DNA of 64,000 nt from JAXMHQ01 sp046346665 (lineage in GTDB: Bacteria > Verrucomicrobiota > Verrucomicrobiia > Limisphaerales > JAXMHQ01), in assembly GCA_046346665.1 (NCBI GenBank), contig JAXMHQ010000027.1, positions 12,890 through 76,889 on the forward strand, read 5' to 3'. The translations under genes and the position numbers were made by a program. Positions 8,558 through 17,100 of this stretch are shown piece after piece. Numbering within the stretch: the first letter of the stretch is position 1; each line of letters starts with the position of its first letter. The notes beneath the pieces are model-generated. The model searched no databases. It was not told where the DNA came from and saw only the letters and a program-made list of their open reading frames with translations.

Positions 8558-9693
8558 ATCGTCTCCGGAATGCTGCCGGCCGCGGGATAATCCCGGCCCT
8601 TCCACCGCGACGGTTTGCCCAGACAAAACCGGGCCAGCGCCATCCATTGAATCGCCACCAGCATGCCGACTCCGACAGGATGCAGCAAGGCCCCCGCCGC
8701 CGGCTGGGAGAATCGCTTCAAACCCAACCAGCGGGGGAGCCAGGCAAGCGCTGCCGCCGCCCCGGCCACCACTCCGACCGGAACCTGCCCGCCGCTGCAC
8801 AGCAGCAGCACGAACGGCAGCACCTGACCACCCAATAAAAACAACGTCATCGGACCAATCGTCCCCGGCGCGCCCAAACCTTCCACCGCGTTCTTCCCCA
8901 GCCCGCGCCACACCTCCCGGTCCGTCCCATACATCCGGCACACCGCCAGGTCCGTCGCATCCACCAGCTCCGTCCGAAAACCCGCGCGCCGAAAAATCCG
9001 AGGCAACATCACCCCGTCATGCAAACTCCCACGAATCGCCGCATGCCCGCCCGCCCGAAAGTAAGCACCCCGCCGCACCGCAAACAACTGGCCGCAACCC
9101 GCCGACATCGACGGCCGCAGCGACGCCCGCATCGCCCGGATGGGCAGGAAACACAATAGAATGAAGTGAATCAGCGGGATCAACATTACCGCGCTGAAAC
9201 AAGTCAGTTCCTGCCGCGGCACACCGCTCACCAGCCCCGCGCCCGATGTCTCCAGGAAAGCCGACAGGCGGCACAGCGAATCGGGCGCCAGCCGCACGTC
9301 GGCGTCCAGGAACACCAAAACTTCGTGCCGGGCCAGTCCCGCCAGCACCTGGCAGGCATGCGGCTTTCCACACCATCCGGCCGGCAGCAACGGCGCCGAC
9401 TCCAATCGAACGCGGCCATCCCGCATCCCAAACCCGCGCACGCACTCCGCCGTGCCGTCCGTGGAATGATCGTCCAGCACGATCACCTCGAATTCGCAAC
9501 CGGTGTTCCGAAGCACCGCTTCCAAAGTCGCCGGAAGCTGGTGCGCCTCGTTTCGCGCGGGTATCAACACCGACACCCGCCCCGCACGCCGGGCTTTGGG
9601 CGCCGGACGGTATTGTCGCCAGTTCGACAGAAACAGTCCCGCAGGCACCGCCGCCAGCGCCAGCGAACTCCAGGCGAGAATTTCCAGGATCAT
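8554..9693 (-). CDS. Family 2 glycosyltransferase, CrtQ-like
   Basis: 379 residues. An N-terminal membrane segment is followed by a GT-A domain with RVSVLIPARNEA (about 41-52), the VIVLDDHSTDGT nucleotide-binding stretch, the DxD-like LDADVRL metal site, and several C-terminal membrane helices. This architecture matches the glycosyltransferase that glucosylates diaponeurosporenoate (CrtQ) and HpnB-type enzymes; the carotenoid context favours CrtQ. The start at 9693 overlaps the acyltransferase stop by ATGA. It is expected to work at the cytoplasmic membrane, attaching a sugar to an oxidised carotenoid end group. Confidence 0.8.
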   Translation of the reverse strand: MILEILAWSSLALAAVPAGLFLSNWRQYRPAPKARRAGRVSVLIPARNEAHQLPATLEAVLRNTGCEFEVIVLDDHSTDGTAECVRGFGMRDGRVRLESAPLLPAGWCGKPHACQVLAGLARHEVLVFLDADVRLAPDSLCRLSAFLETSGAGLVSGVPRQELTCFSAVMLIPLIHFILLCFLPIRAMRASLRPSMSAGCGQLFAVRRGAYFRAGGHAAIRGSLHDGVMLPRIFRRAGFRTELVDATDLAVCRMYGTDREVWRGLGKNAVEGLGAPGTIGPMTLFLLGGQVLPFVLLLCSGGQVPVGVVAGAAAALAWLPRWLGLKRFSQPAAGALLHPVGVGMLVAIQWMALARFCLGKPSRWKGRDYPAAGSIPETI

Positions 9694-10511
9694 AACACGC
9701 CGTGCTCCGGTCGAAACGTCTCGCCCCGCGCCGCAGCCCGCAACCGCCGCCAGGCATCGTAAACCCCGCCCTGGCCCGCACCGCCCCGCAACAACGACAC
9801 AAACGCCCCGGGCTGCCGCGCGCGCGCCTCTTCCCCCAACGCGTCCTGCGCCGATTCCAGCGCCCCCTCAAACCGCCGGGTCCAGGACGCGGCCGACTGC
9901 CCCGCGCCCTCGCCCGGCCGCACCGTGACCGGTTCGCCAAACCGGATCAGCACCTCGGGCAGTCGTTCCTCCCAGTAAACATACTCGATCGCCAGCGGCG
10001 CAAAGACGGTCGCGCCGCCCCGCGCCGCCAGGTGCCCCAGCCCCGGCGCAAACCGCAACGGCCGCTCCCGCACATCCGCAAACCGGCCCTGGGGTGTTAA
10101 TACCAACAGTCCGTTAGGTTGAGACAAAACCCCGTTCGCCATGCGCAGGAATTGCGCCGCCCCGCGCCGCGCGCCCTGTTCCACCCCGAAAAATCCCAGC
10201 CGCCTGAAAAACCGGTATTTCTCCAGCGCCGCCGCGTCGATCGGCGCAAAGGCCCGCCGCCCGGAATAGAGTTCGTCCTTCAACACCAGGCAGACCAGCG
10301 CGTCCCACCACGACGCGTGATTGGCGAAAAGCACCAGCGGCAAACCGTCGGCGCGCGGGACCGGGACGGATTGCGACAGCCGGATGGAATGGAAATGGCG
10401 ACGGAGGTAGCGCCGGCAATACCACGTGAACAACCCCAGCAGCGGCTTCGACACCGGCGGAAGTTCCCCGCCGGTTCCTCGCCGTTGAAATGGAACTGAT
10501 GACGCTCTCAT
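9690..10511 (-). CDS. PlsC-type acyltransferase in carotenoid operon
   Basis: About 273 residues from the ATG at 10511, two bases after the preceding stop codon; the longer open frame upstream is antisense or shadow sequence. The acyltransferase block NHASWWD (the HX4D catalytic motif) is followed by the GLLVLTPQGRF block and APLAIEYVYWEERLPEV. Such 1-acylglycerol-phosphate acyltransferase-like proteins sit in staphyloxanthin-like clusters of Planctomycetes and Verrucomicrobia. Here it probably esterifies the sugar or hydroxyl of the carotenoid end product, although a phospholipid role cannot be excluded. Its stop overlaps the glycosyltransferase start (ATGA, 9690-9693). Confidence 0.8.
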   Translation of the reverse strand: MRASSVPFQRRGTGGELPPVSKPLLGLFTWYCRRYLRRHFHSIRLSQSVPVPRADGLPLVLFANHASWWDALVCLVLKDELYSGRRAFAPIDAAALEKYRFFRRLGFFGVEQGARRGAAQFLRMANGVLSQPNGLLVLTPQGRFADVRERPLRFAPGLGHLAARGGATVFAPLAIEYVYWEERLPEVLIRFGEPVTVRPGEGAGQSAASWTRRFEGALESAQDALGEEARARQPGAFVSLLRGGAGQGGVYDAWRRLRAAARGETFRPEHGVL

Positions 10512-10513
10512 AC

Positions 10514-12094
10514 TCAAGCGGCCACCGCTTCCCGGCTGGCCTCGTTGCGATTCTGCACTTCCCCGCCCGCCGCAACCGCATCGCGGTCGAGCGTGTCCGC
10601 CGCGATCCAACCGCTCATCAACGCCATCGGCATCCCCGGCCCCGGATGCACCGATCCACCCGCGAAATAAAGCCCCCGCACATCCGGCGAACGGTTTCCC
10701 GGCTTGAACGCGCCCAGGAACCGGCCGTGGCTCGCCAGCCCGTAAATCGCGCCCTTCCAAACTCCGTAACGCTGCTCAATATCCTCCGGCGTCAGCACAG
10801 CCTCGGAAAGAATCCGCGATTCAATATCCGTCAGCCCCGCCGTCTTGCGCAGTTTCTGCAAAATCACCTGGCGATACAGCGGCAGGATCCGGCTCCAGTT
10901 GTGCCGCGGCCGCAAATAGGGCGTGTGCACCAGCACATACAACGCCTCCGCACCCTCGGGCGCGGCAGTCGAATCCGACCGGCTCGGCGCCGCCACATAA
11001 CACGTCGGGTCCGGCGCCGGCTCGCCCCGCCGGTAAATCGCGTCGAATTCCTCCCCGGGATCCCGGCTGAACACGAAATTATGATGCGCCAGGTGCTCGT
11101 AACGCCGCTTCAATCCCAGGTACAACACCACCCCGGAACAGGCCGCCTCCAGGTGCTTCCGACCCAGAAACGCCCGCGACTTATCGTCCGGCATCATCTC
11201 CGAATGCGTCCGCACCACGTCCGAATTCGCCACCACCGCGTCGAACATCAGCGTCTCCCCCTGCTGCGTCAGGACCCCGCAGGCCCGGTCCCCCGCACAA
11301 ATCACTTTCTTCACCGGCGTCTTCAGCCGGATCTCCACACCGAGATCCAGCGCCAGCCGGCTCAACGCCCGCGGCACGGACACAATCCCGCCTTCCGGGT
11401 ACCAAACCCCCTCGCCCACCTGCATGTCCGCAATCCCGCACAGCACCGCCGGCGCCCACTCCGGGTTCGACCCCACATACTGCGTGAAATGATCCATCAT
11501 CTGCGCCACCCGCCGGTCCGGGTGATACGACCGCACCAGCCCCGCCACCGTCCGGCCCATCTTCATCGCCGCCACGTCCCGAACCATCCCCGACCCCCGC
11601 AACGACGGCCACTCCACCATGTCCGACAATCCCCCGATCGGCTTGTAAAAGAAATGGCGTTGGCTGATGTCGTTCAGCCGACGGCTGGTCTGCAAAAACG
11701 CCCGGTAACCGGCCCCGCCCCCGGGCGTGAACGCGTCCAGCGATCGCGCCATCTCGTCGGCATCCTCCACCAAATCCAGTTTCGAACCGTCCTCGAAAAA
11801 ACAGCGCCACTGCGGATCCAATCGGATTAGTTTCAGATAGGCGTCCATCGGCCGGTTCGCCTCCTGGAACACCCGCCGCAACACCGACGGCAGCGTCAGA
11901 ATCGTCGGACCCATGTCGAACCGGAAATCCCCGTCCTGCCGCACCGCGGCCTTGCCGCCCGGCCACGCGTTCGACTCCAGCAGGGTGACCGCATATCCCC
12001 GCGCCGCCAGAGTGCATGCCGCCGCCAGCCCGCCCAGCCCGCCCCCCACAATTCCAACGCGCCCGCGACCGTGACCGTGACCGTTCGTATTCAT
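10514..12094 (-). CDS. CrtI/CrtP-family FAD carotenoid desaturase or oxygenase
   Basis: 526 residues. The N-terminal dinucleotide fold VGIVGGGLGGLAAA (about 13-26) is followed by the family's GGKA and FRFDMGPTILTLP segments. The C-terminal FAD-contact motif reads GLYFAGGSVHPGPGMPMAL. This is the phytoene/diapophytoene desaturase superfamily, which includes the end-group oxidase CrtP (CrtNb). With a second CrtN-like enzyme and an aldehyde dehydrogenase in the same operon, the CrtP role (oxidising a terminal methyl to an aldehyde) is the best inference for one of the two; which one does which is unproved. It lies one base after the aldehyde dehydrogenase stop. Confidence 0.85.
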   Translation of the reverse strand: MNTNGHGHGRGRVGIVGGGLGGLAAACTLAARGYAVTLLESNAWPGGKAAVRQDGDFRFDMGPTILTLPSVLRRVFQEANRPMDAYLKLIRLDPQWRCFFEDGSKLDLVEDADEMARSLDAFTPGGGAGYRAFLQTSRRLNDISQRHFFYKPIGGLSDMVEWPSLRGSGMVRDVAAMKMGRTVAGLVRSYHPDRRVAQMMDHFTQYVGSNPEWAPAVLCGIADMQVGEGVWYPEGGIVSVPRALSRLALDLGVEIRLKTPVKKVICAGDRACGVLTQQGETLMFDAVVANSDVVRTHSEMMPDDKSRAFLGRKHLEAACSGVVLYLGLKRRYEHLAHHNFVFSRDPGEEFDAIYRRGEPAPDPTCYVAAPSRSDSTAAPEGAEALYVLVHTPYLRPRHNWSRILPLYRQVILQKLRKTAGLTDIESRILSEAVLTPEDIEQRYGVWKGAIYGLASHGRFLGAFKPGNRSPDVRGLYFAGGSVHPGPGMPMALMSGWIAADTLDRDAVAAGGEVQNRNEASREAVAA

Positions 12095-12095
12095 A

Positions 12096-13586
12096 TCAGT
12101 CCTTTCCTGTTGCTTTCTTCCAAATCACCCGAGCCAGCCGCGCCGCCGCGCCCAGCCGCAGCCGCCAGCCCGTCCCGTGCGCCAGTTGCAGCCCGCTCAA
12201 CACCGCCTCCCCCGCCACCGCGTCCGCAGGGGAATACGCCGGACGAAACCCGCCCCGCGTCACCGTCACCACCCGCGGCGCCGTGACTTCCAAAAGACCC
12301 TCCGCCCCACGCGTCGACCCAAACCCGCTCCAGCCCCGGCCCGCAAACGGCAGCCGCGGATCCGCCGTCGGCACAATCACGTCGTTCACCGTCACCACCC
12401 CGCACCGGAGCAAACCCGCCAGCTTCGACGCCGCCCCCAAATCCCGCGTGAACAAACTGGCCCCCAGGCCGTAACCCGACCCGTTCGCCAGCGCCAGCGC
12501 CTCCGCATCGTCCCGGACCGGAACCACCACCGCCACCGGAGCGAAAAATTCCGGCTCGAACAACCGCGCGGATCGGGACACCGATCCCATCACAACCGGC
12601 ACACAGCCGGCGCGCCCAGCCACCCTCCGCGCCCCGTCCTGCATCGCCTCGTCCACACACACCTCCACCCCGCGCGGCGCCGGCTGAAAATCCGCCTCCG
12701 GCCGGTCCGCAAACAGCCCCGCCACCCGCGTTTCCAGTTCCGCCGCGCGCGAGGAGTGGACCAGCACCCGCTTCGGACACAAACATGTCGCGCCGCCGTT
12801 GAACGTCAGCCCAAACACCAGCGCCCGCGCCGCCAGGTCCACGTCCGCATCCTCGCGCACCCACAACACATCGCAGCCACTCAGCTCCATCACGGACGGA
12901 ATCCCGGCCGGCGCCAGCCGCTCGAGCACCTGCAGCCCCGCGGCGCGCGACCCGGTGAAAAAAACCTTGTCCGGCCCCGATTCGATCGCCCGGTGCGCCG
13001 CGGCCGGTTCCTCGGACAACACGCGCGACAGCGCCGCGGGAAACCCGGCCTCGGTCAGCAATGTTGAAAACAGTTGAGCGACAGGAACGCCGCGGTTGCC
13101 GGGCTTCACCAGCACCGCGTTTCCGGCGGCGAGCGCCTGGATCCATTGCACGCCGGGCAACAGGAGCGGATAATTCGACGGACCGATGATCAGCGCCACG
13201 CCGAGCGGCGCGCGCTGAATTTCGCTGCGAACCCCCGGCAGCCAGAACGGGCGGCCACGGACGCCGCAACGCCGCGGACGCAACACCGCCGAAGCGCGGC
13301 GTTCCAGAAATCGGCACGCCTCCGCCAGAGGCAGCACCTCCGCCGCCACCATTTCCGCCGCGGGACGCCGGCGCGGCGCCGCCGAAGCCGCGGCCAGATC
13401 GGTTGCGCGGACCGCCAGAAGTTTCCTCAGCCGCCGCACACAACCCAGCCGCTCCGACAGCGGCACCTCGGCCCAGGTCCGTTGTACCGCCCGCATCTCA
13501 TCCAGCTTGATCACCACGGACCACGCCGCCGGACTGGGTTGATCCGGAAAATCGACGGGAATTCGGATGAGACCGGACGCGATCAT
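12096..13586 (-). CDS. Aldehyde dehydrogenase, AldH-type in carotenoid operon
   Basis: 496 residues of the NAD(P)-dependent aldehyde dehydrogenase superfamily. Visible motifs are IIGPSNYPLLLPGVQ (Rossmann region), KVFFTGSRAAG (cofactor loop), VMELSGCD with the general-base Glu, and FNGGATCLC with the catalytic Cys. In staphyloxanthin-type pathways AldH oxidises the diaponeurosporenal aldehyde to the carboxylate that is then glycosylated, which fits the order of genes here. The start at 13586 overlaps the CrtN-like stop by ATGA (13583-13586). The loop reads ELSGCD rather than the common ELGGK, so the enzyme is divergent. Confidence 0.85.
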   Translation of the reverse strand: MIASGLIRIPVDFPDQPSPAAWSVVIKLDEMRAVQRTWAEVPLSERLGCVRRLRKLLAVRATDLAAASAAPRRRPAAEMVAAEVLPLAEACRFLERRASAVLRPRRCGVRGRPFWLPGVRSEIQRAPLGVALIIGPSNYPLLLPGVQWIQALAAGNAVLVKPGNRGVPVAQLFSTLLTEAGFPAALSRVLSEEPAAAHRAIESGPDKVFFTGSRAAGLQVLERLAPAGIPSVMELSGCDVLWVREDADVDLAARALVFGLTFNGGATCLCPKRVLVHSSRAAELETRVAGLFADRPEADFQPAPRGVEVCVDEAMQDGARRVAGRAGCVPVVMGSVSRSARLFEPEFFAPVAVVVPVRDDAEALALANGSGYGLGASLFTRDLGAASKLAGLLRCGVVTVNDVIVPTADPRLPFAGRGWSGFGSTRGAEGLLEVTAPRVVTVTRGGFRPAYSPADAVAGEAVLSGLQLAHGTGWRLRLGAAARLARVIWKKATGKD

Positions 13587-15142
13587 GCAACCCTCGAATC
13601 ACTTCGCCGTTCAAGGCGGGCATTGCCCAGGTCGCCAGCCGCACATTCCGCCCCCGAATCAGAGCCAGCACCAAGGTCCTCGAGCAACAACCGCGAACTG
13701 ATGCGCGCACTCTCGAAAATCACCGGCAAGCCGCTGCCCGGATGCGTCCCGCCCCCCACCAGATACATTCCGTCAAGGTCCTCAAACCGGTTGTGCGGCC
13801 GCAGGTGCAACATCTGGTCCAGCGTGTGCGCCAGATTGAACGTCGCCCCCCGATAAATCTCATACCGCGAATCCCAGTCGGCCGGCGTGATCACCCGCTC
13901 ATACACAATCCTCTCCGACAACCCGCCGTAACCCGCCTGCGAGAGCGCGGAGAGCAGGCGCTCCCGGAACGGACCGCGCTCGCGCGACCAGTCGACGTTC
14001 GGATGCTGATGCGTCACCGGCGCCAGCACATACAGCGCGCTGTGCCCGCGCGGCGCCAGCGACGGATCCGTCACGCAGGCGTTCTGAACGTAAAAACTCG
14101 GGTCTTCGCTGAGCACGTGGCGATTCTCGATTTCATCCAGGTTCTTCGCGTAATCCCGCGCGATGTGAATCGTGTGATGCGGCAGATCAAAGGTTCCCTT
14201 CACGCCCAGGTACATCATGAACGTGCTGCAGGAATATTTCTTCGACGCCAGCTTCCGGTTGGTCCAGCGCCGGCGCAGCGAATCCGGCACCAGCCGCTCC
14301 ATCGCCCGCGCAAAATCCGCGTTCACCACCACCGCGTCCGCCCGCAACACCCCCGCCCGCGTCCGCACCCCCACCGCCCGCCGGCCCGCAAACAGGATCT
14401 CCTCCACCGGTTCGTCCAGCCGGATCTCCACCCCCATCCGCGCCGCCACGCGCGCCATCGCCTCCGTCACCGACGCGCACCCGCCCATCGGGTGCCATAC
14501 CCCATGCTCGTATTCCAGAAAGCTCAGAATGCTGAACAGGCTCGGACACCGGAACGGCGACATGCCGAGATATTTCGACTGAAAGCAAAACGCCAGGCGC
14601 ACCCGCTCATCCTTGAAAAATCGCTTCAGATAATCGTCGATCGACCTGTGCGGCCTCAACTCCGGCAGCAGCCGCAATAGCCGCGCGCTCAACAAATCCT
14701 TCCAGCCCTCGAACGGCTGATGCAAACACGGCTCCATCCGCTCCAGCTTGGTCCGGTTCTCCCGCAAAAACCGGCCAAACCCCGGCACGTCCCCCGGCGA
14801 CAACGCCGCAATCTGCCGCTCCATCGACGCCAGGTCCGGCGTGCAGTCCAGCCGCCCGCCCGCCCCAAATTGAATCCGATATTGCGGATCCAACCGCACC
14901 ATCGGCACCTCGGCCTGCAACGACGTTCCCGCCGCCTGAAAGATCTCGTCCAAAACCCGCGGGTACAGAAAAAACGTCGGCCCCAAATCAAATCGAAAGC
15001 CGTCGGCCTCAATCCGCGAAGTACGGCCACCCAACACCGGCAGCCGCTCCACCACCGTCACCCGCACCCCGGCAGCAGCAAGTAAAATGGACGCCGCCAA
15101 CCCGCCTGGCCCCGCTCCCACAATCACAACATGCTTTGACAT
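13583..15142 (-). CDS. crtN: CrtN-like carotenoid (diapophytoene/squalene) desaturase
   Basis: 519 residues. The FAD fold VVIVGAGPGGLAAS sits at about 5-18, then GGRTSRIEADGFRFDLGP, and the C-terminal MYLVGGGTHPGSGLPVI. It is the first gene of the operon, so it probably acts first, dehydrogenating a C30 (or C40) precursor. No squalene or phytoene synthase lies in the window, so the precursor must be made elsewhere. The ATG at 15142 directly abuts the repeated operator region. The last 30 residues are not conserved-looking and overlap the AldH start. Confidence 0.85.
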   Translation of the reverse strand: MSKHVVIVGAGPGGLAASILLAAAGVRVTVVERLPVLGGRTSRIEADGFRFDLGPTFFLYPRVLDEIFQAAGTSLQAEVPMVRLDPQYRIQFGAGGRLDCTPDLASMERQIAALSPGDVPGFGRFLRENRTKLERMEPCLHQPFEGWKDLLSARLLRLLPELRPHRSIDDYLKRFFKDERVRLAFCFQSKYLGMSPFRCPSLFSILSFLEYEHGVWHPMGGCASVTEAMARVAARMGVEIRLDEPVEEILFAGRRAVGVRTRAGVLRADAVVVNADFARAMERLVPDSLRRRWTNRKLASKKYSCSTFMMYLGVKGTFDLPHHTIHIARDYAKNLDEIENRHVLSEDPSFYVQNACVTDPSLAPRGHSALYVLAPVTHQHPNVDWSRERGPFRERLLSALSQAGYGGLSERIVYERVITPADWDSRYEIYRGATFNLAHTLDQMLHLRPHNRFEDLDGMYLVGGGTHPGSGLPVIFESARISSRLLLEDLGAGSDSGAECAAGDLGNARLERRSDSRVA

Positions 15143-15291
15143 GTCTAAATTATGTCTAACAACAACGCGTTTGTCAATTGTTTGTCTAATTTATATCGAA
15201 AAACTCACAATTCATTGTAGAGTAAAATATTACATTAATATTTTACACCGATTTGCGAAAAACTTCTTGATTATGTCTATGTTTTGTTTAA
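15142..15291. promoter_or_regulatory. Divergent promoter region with three pairs of 11-bp-spaced TGTCTAA-like repeats
   Basis: An AT-rich island in GC-rich DNA between crtN (leftward) and the carH-like gene (rightward). TGTCTAA occurs at 15142 and 15153, TGTCAAT/TGTCTAA at 15172 and 15183, and TGTCTAT/TGTTTAA at 15274 and 15285. Within each pair the spacing is exactly 11 bp. CarH/LitR tetramers are known to bind 11-bp-spaced direct repeats and release them in light. Outer pairs flank both start codons, so repression of the operon and autoregulation are both expected. A 25-bp palindrome, 15222-15246, lies between them. Confidence 0.75.
15222..15246. repeat. AT-rich palindrome in the crt/carH intergenic region
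   Basis: Arms GTAAAATATTA (15222-15232) and TAATATTTTAC (15236-15246) are exact inverted copies around CAT. TAATAT/TAAAAT sequences could serve as -10 elements for both divergent promoters, or the palindrome could bind a second, dimeric regulator. Confidence 0.6.
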
Positions 15292-15302
15292 TTTCCTCAT
15301 CA

Positions 15303-16232
15303 GTGAATGCACATCATTCGATGAAGGTGGCGGCTCAGCGGACCGGGTTGTCGCCTCACGTGATCCGGGTCTGGGAACGGCGTTATCGCGCGGTGTCCCC
15401 TGCGCGGACCGGGTCGCGGCGGCGGTTGTATTCGGATGAGGAATTGGAGCGACTTTTATTGCTGCGTCAGGCGACGGAGCGCGGGCACAGCATCGGCGAC
15501 ATTGCGGCGCTGCCGTCGGAGCGCTTGCGGGCGCTCGCGGGCGAAACCGGGTCCGCCGCGGTTCGAATTCCCGGCGCGCCTCTCGACGAGGGACGCATGT
15601 TGGACGAGGCGGTGGCCGCGGTTCAAAAGATGGATGCCGCGGCGCTGAATGCCGTGTTGCAGCGCGGCTCCGTCCGGCTGGGAACCCAGGGCCTGCTGCT
15701 GCGTGTCATCGGCCGCATGGTTCACGACATCGGTGAACGCTGGCGCCGCGGTGAGATGACCGCCGCCCACGAACATTTCGCCAGCGCGGTCATTCGCACG
15801 TTCCTTTCCCAGTCGTTGCGCGGATTTTCCGATTCCGTCTCGGCCCCGGTCCTGATTGTTTCGACGCCCCCCGGACAACTGCACGAGTTGGGCGCATTGC
15901 TGGCCGGGGCGGTCGCGTCCGGCCTCGGCTGGCAGGTGGCCTATCTCGGCCCCAGCCTGCCCGCCGCTGAGATCGCAGGCGCCGCCGTCCAAAAACACGC
16001 CCGCGGCGTCGCCCTCAGCCTCGTCTATCCCGAGGACGATCATCGCTTGCCCGCCGAACTGGAGCGGCTCCGCGAACTGCTCCCGGCCGAGATTCCCATC
16101 GTCGCCGGCGGCCGCGCCGGCCGCGCCTACGCACGCACCCTGGCCGCCATCGGAGCCGAACGCGTCGAGGATCTCGACCAATTGGAGCGCGTTCTCGAAT
16201 CGTGGCGCCGCCCCCAACCGCAGCCCGCCTGA
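15303..16232 (+). CDS. MerR-family, B12-binding CarH/LitR-type photoreceptor repressor
   Basis: About 309 residues. A MerR-type winged helix (about 7-70: KVAAQRTGLSPHVIRVWERRY, LYSDEELERL) is followed by a cobalamin-binding module. The helical part carries W-x9-EH exactly (WRRGEMTAAHEH), the CarH signature over the upper cobalamin face. The Rossmann part has GQLHELG, matching the lower axial histidine. Adenosylcobalamin-bound CarH represses carotenoid genes in the dark; light breaks the Co-C bond. I chose the GTG at 15303 because homologues have a few residues before (M/I)KV; ATGs at 15273 and 15321 are alternatives, and no strong ribosome-binding site decides. Confidence 0.88.
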   Translation: MNAHHSMKVAAQRTGLSPHVIRVWERRYRAVSPARTGSRRRLYSDEELERLLLLRQATERGHSIGDIAALPSERLRALAGETGSAAVRIPGAPLDEGRMLDEAVAAVQKMDAAALNAVLQRGSVRLGTQGLLLRVIGRMVHDIGERWRRGEMTAAHEHFASAVIRTFLSQSLRGFSDSVSAPVLIVSTPPGQLHELGALLAGAVASGLGWQVAYLGPSLPAAEIAGAAVQKHARGVALSLVYPEDDHRLPAELERLRELLPAEIPIVAGGRAGRAYARTLAAIGAERVEDLDQLERVLESWRRPQPQPA

Positions 16233-16441
16233 TGAAATCGTTCTTCAAACCCAACCTCGCCCCCGCCGGCCGCCGCGCCCGCGCCACAACCGCCGTCCTT
16301 CTCCTCCTGGCCGCAGCCGGCATGGCCTTCGTCTTCATCCCCGCCGCCATCGCCCTCGCGATCTCCGCCTGCTTCGTCGCCTTCGAAGCCGCCCGCGGCT
16401 GGTGCGTCCTTCGCGCCTGCGGCATCAAGACGCGCTTGTGA
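16232..16441 (+). CDS. Small two-helix membrane protein
   Basis: 69 residues. The ATG overlaps the regulator stop by one base (TGATG at 16230-16234), so it is coupled to the photoreceptor gene. It has two hydrophobic segments (about 20-36 and 38-55) and ends GWCVLRACGIKTRL. The tail GWCxLRACGIKT looks like a DUF2892-type small membrane protein ending, but I do not recognise it with certainty. A second copy of this tail, in frame to its own stop codon, survives at 22924-22974. Function unknown. Confidence 0.6.
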   Translation: MKSFFKPNLAPAGRRARATTAVLLLLAAAGMAFVFIPAAIALAISACFVAFEAARGWCVLRACGIKTRL

Positions 16442-16644
16442 GGGCCCTCGTTGCTGCCGCACAGTGGCGCGGGCTGCCTGTCCATTACTGAGCACACAGG
16501 TGGCTGCTGAGCCGGTTCGACTCCCGGGCCGCTCCGGATTGCCTCCGGTTCACCGAATCCCTCCCTCGACAGAGTCGCGCTGGACGGGGCGCCTATCGCC
16601 GCCGGATGGCATTACGCCTCACGCCAAAAAAGATTACAATCTGC

Positions 16645-16673
16645 TTGACCCGAATTGACCACAAGTGTAATCG
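16645..16673 (+). promoter_or_regulatory. Predicted promoter of the blaI-blaR1 operon with ACA/TGT half-sites
   Basis: TTGACC (16645-16650), a 17-bp spacer and TAATCG (16668-16673) fit a sigma70-type promoter. The spacer and flanks contain GATTACA (16632) and ACAAGTGTAATC (16661-16672), resembling the TACA/TGTA half-sites bound by BlaI/MecI, so autorepression by BlaI is likely. The rest of 16442-16644 shows nothing clear. Confidence 0.55.
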
Positions 16674-16698
16674 TTGGCGCCAGTGAAAGAGGTTGAAC

Positions 16699-17100
16699 AT
16701 GCCTGGCACGCCAAGGATCACTGAAACCGAGTGGGAAATCATGCGGGTGGTGTGGCAAACACATCCTATCGCCGCGTCGGCGATCGTCGATCGGCTTGCG
16801 GCGCAGGATCCGACCTGGCATCCGAAAACGGTTCGCACCCTCCTCAACCGTTTGCTCCGCAAGAAGGCGCTGCGTCACCAGGTCCGCGGCCGCGCCTATC
16901 TTTATGAACCTTGCGTCAGCGAAGCCGAATGCGCCGCGGCGGCCAGCGAATCGTTTCTCGACCGGGTCTTTGGCGGATCCATGAAACCGATGCTCGCGTA
17001 TTTCGTCGAAGCCCGCCGCCTCACGAGGGAGGACCTGAAGGAACTTCGGAATCTGTTGGATGCTCCAAATCCCAAGCCCAGGAGAAAGACATGCAAATGA
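16699..17100 (+). CDS. blaI: BlaI/MecI-family transcriptional repressor
   Basis: 133 residues from the ATG at 16699, with AAAGAGG seven bases upstream as ribosome-binding site. The winged-helix domain (about 6-75) shows ITETEWEIMRVVW, then HPKTVRTLLNRLLRKKALRH, the usual BlaI recognition region, followed by the C-terminal dimerisation part with SESFLDRVFGGS. BlaI proteins repress until cleaved through the partner BlaR1 sensor. Its last codons overlap the blaR1-like start (17091-17100), the classical arrangement. Confidence 0.88.
   Translation: MPGTPRITETEWEIMRVVWQTHPIAASAIVDRLAAQDPTWHPKTVRTLLNRLLRKKALRHQVRGRAYLYEPCVSEAECAAAASESFLDRVFGGSMKPMLAYFVEARRLTREDLKELRNLLDAPNPKPRRKTCK

Noticed and set aside
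15087..15302. Longer N-terminus for the CarH-like protein
   Set aside because: The upstream codons read through the operator region and match no MerR N-terminus; the start is placed at 15303.
16500..16560. tRNA-like T-loop (GGTTCGACTCCCGG)
   Set aside because: No matching stems or acceptor arm could be built around it, so it is at best a remnant.
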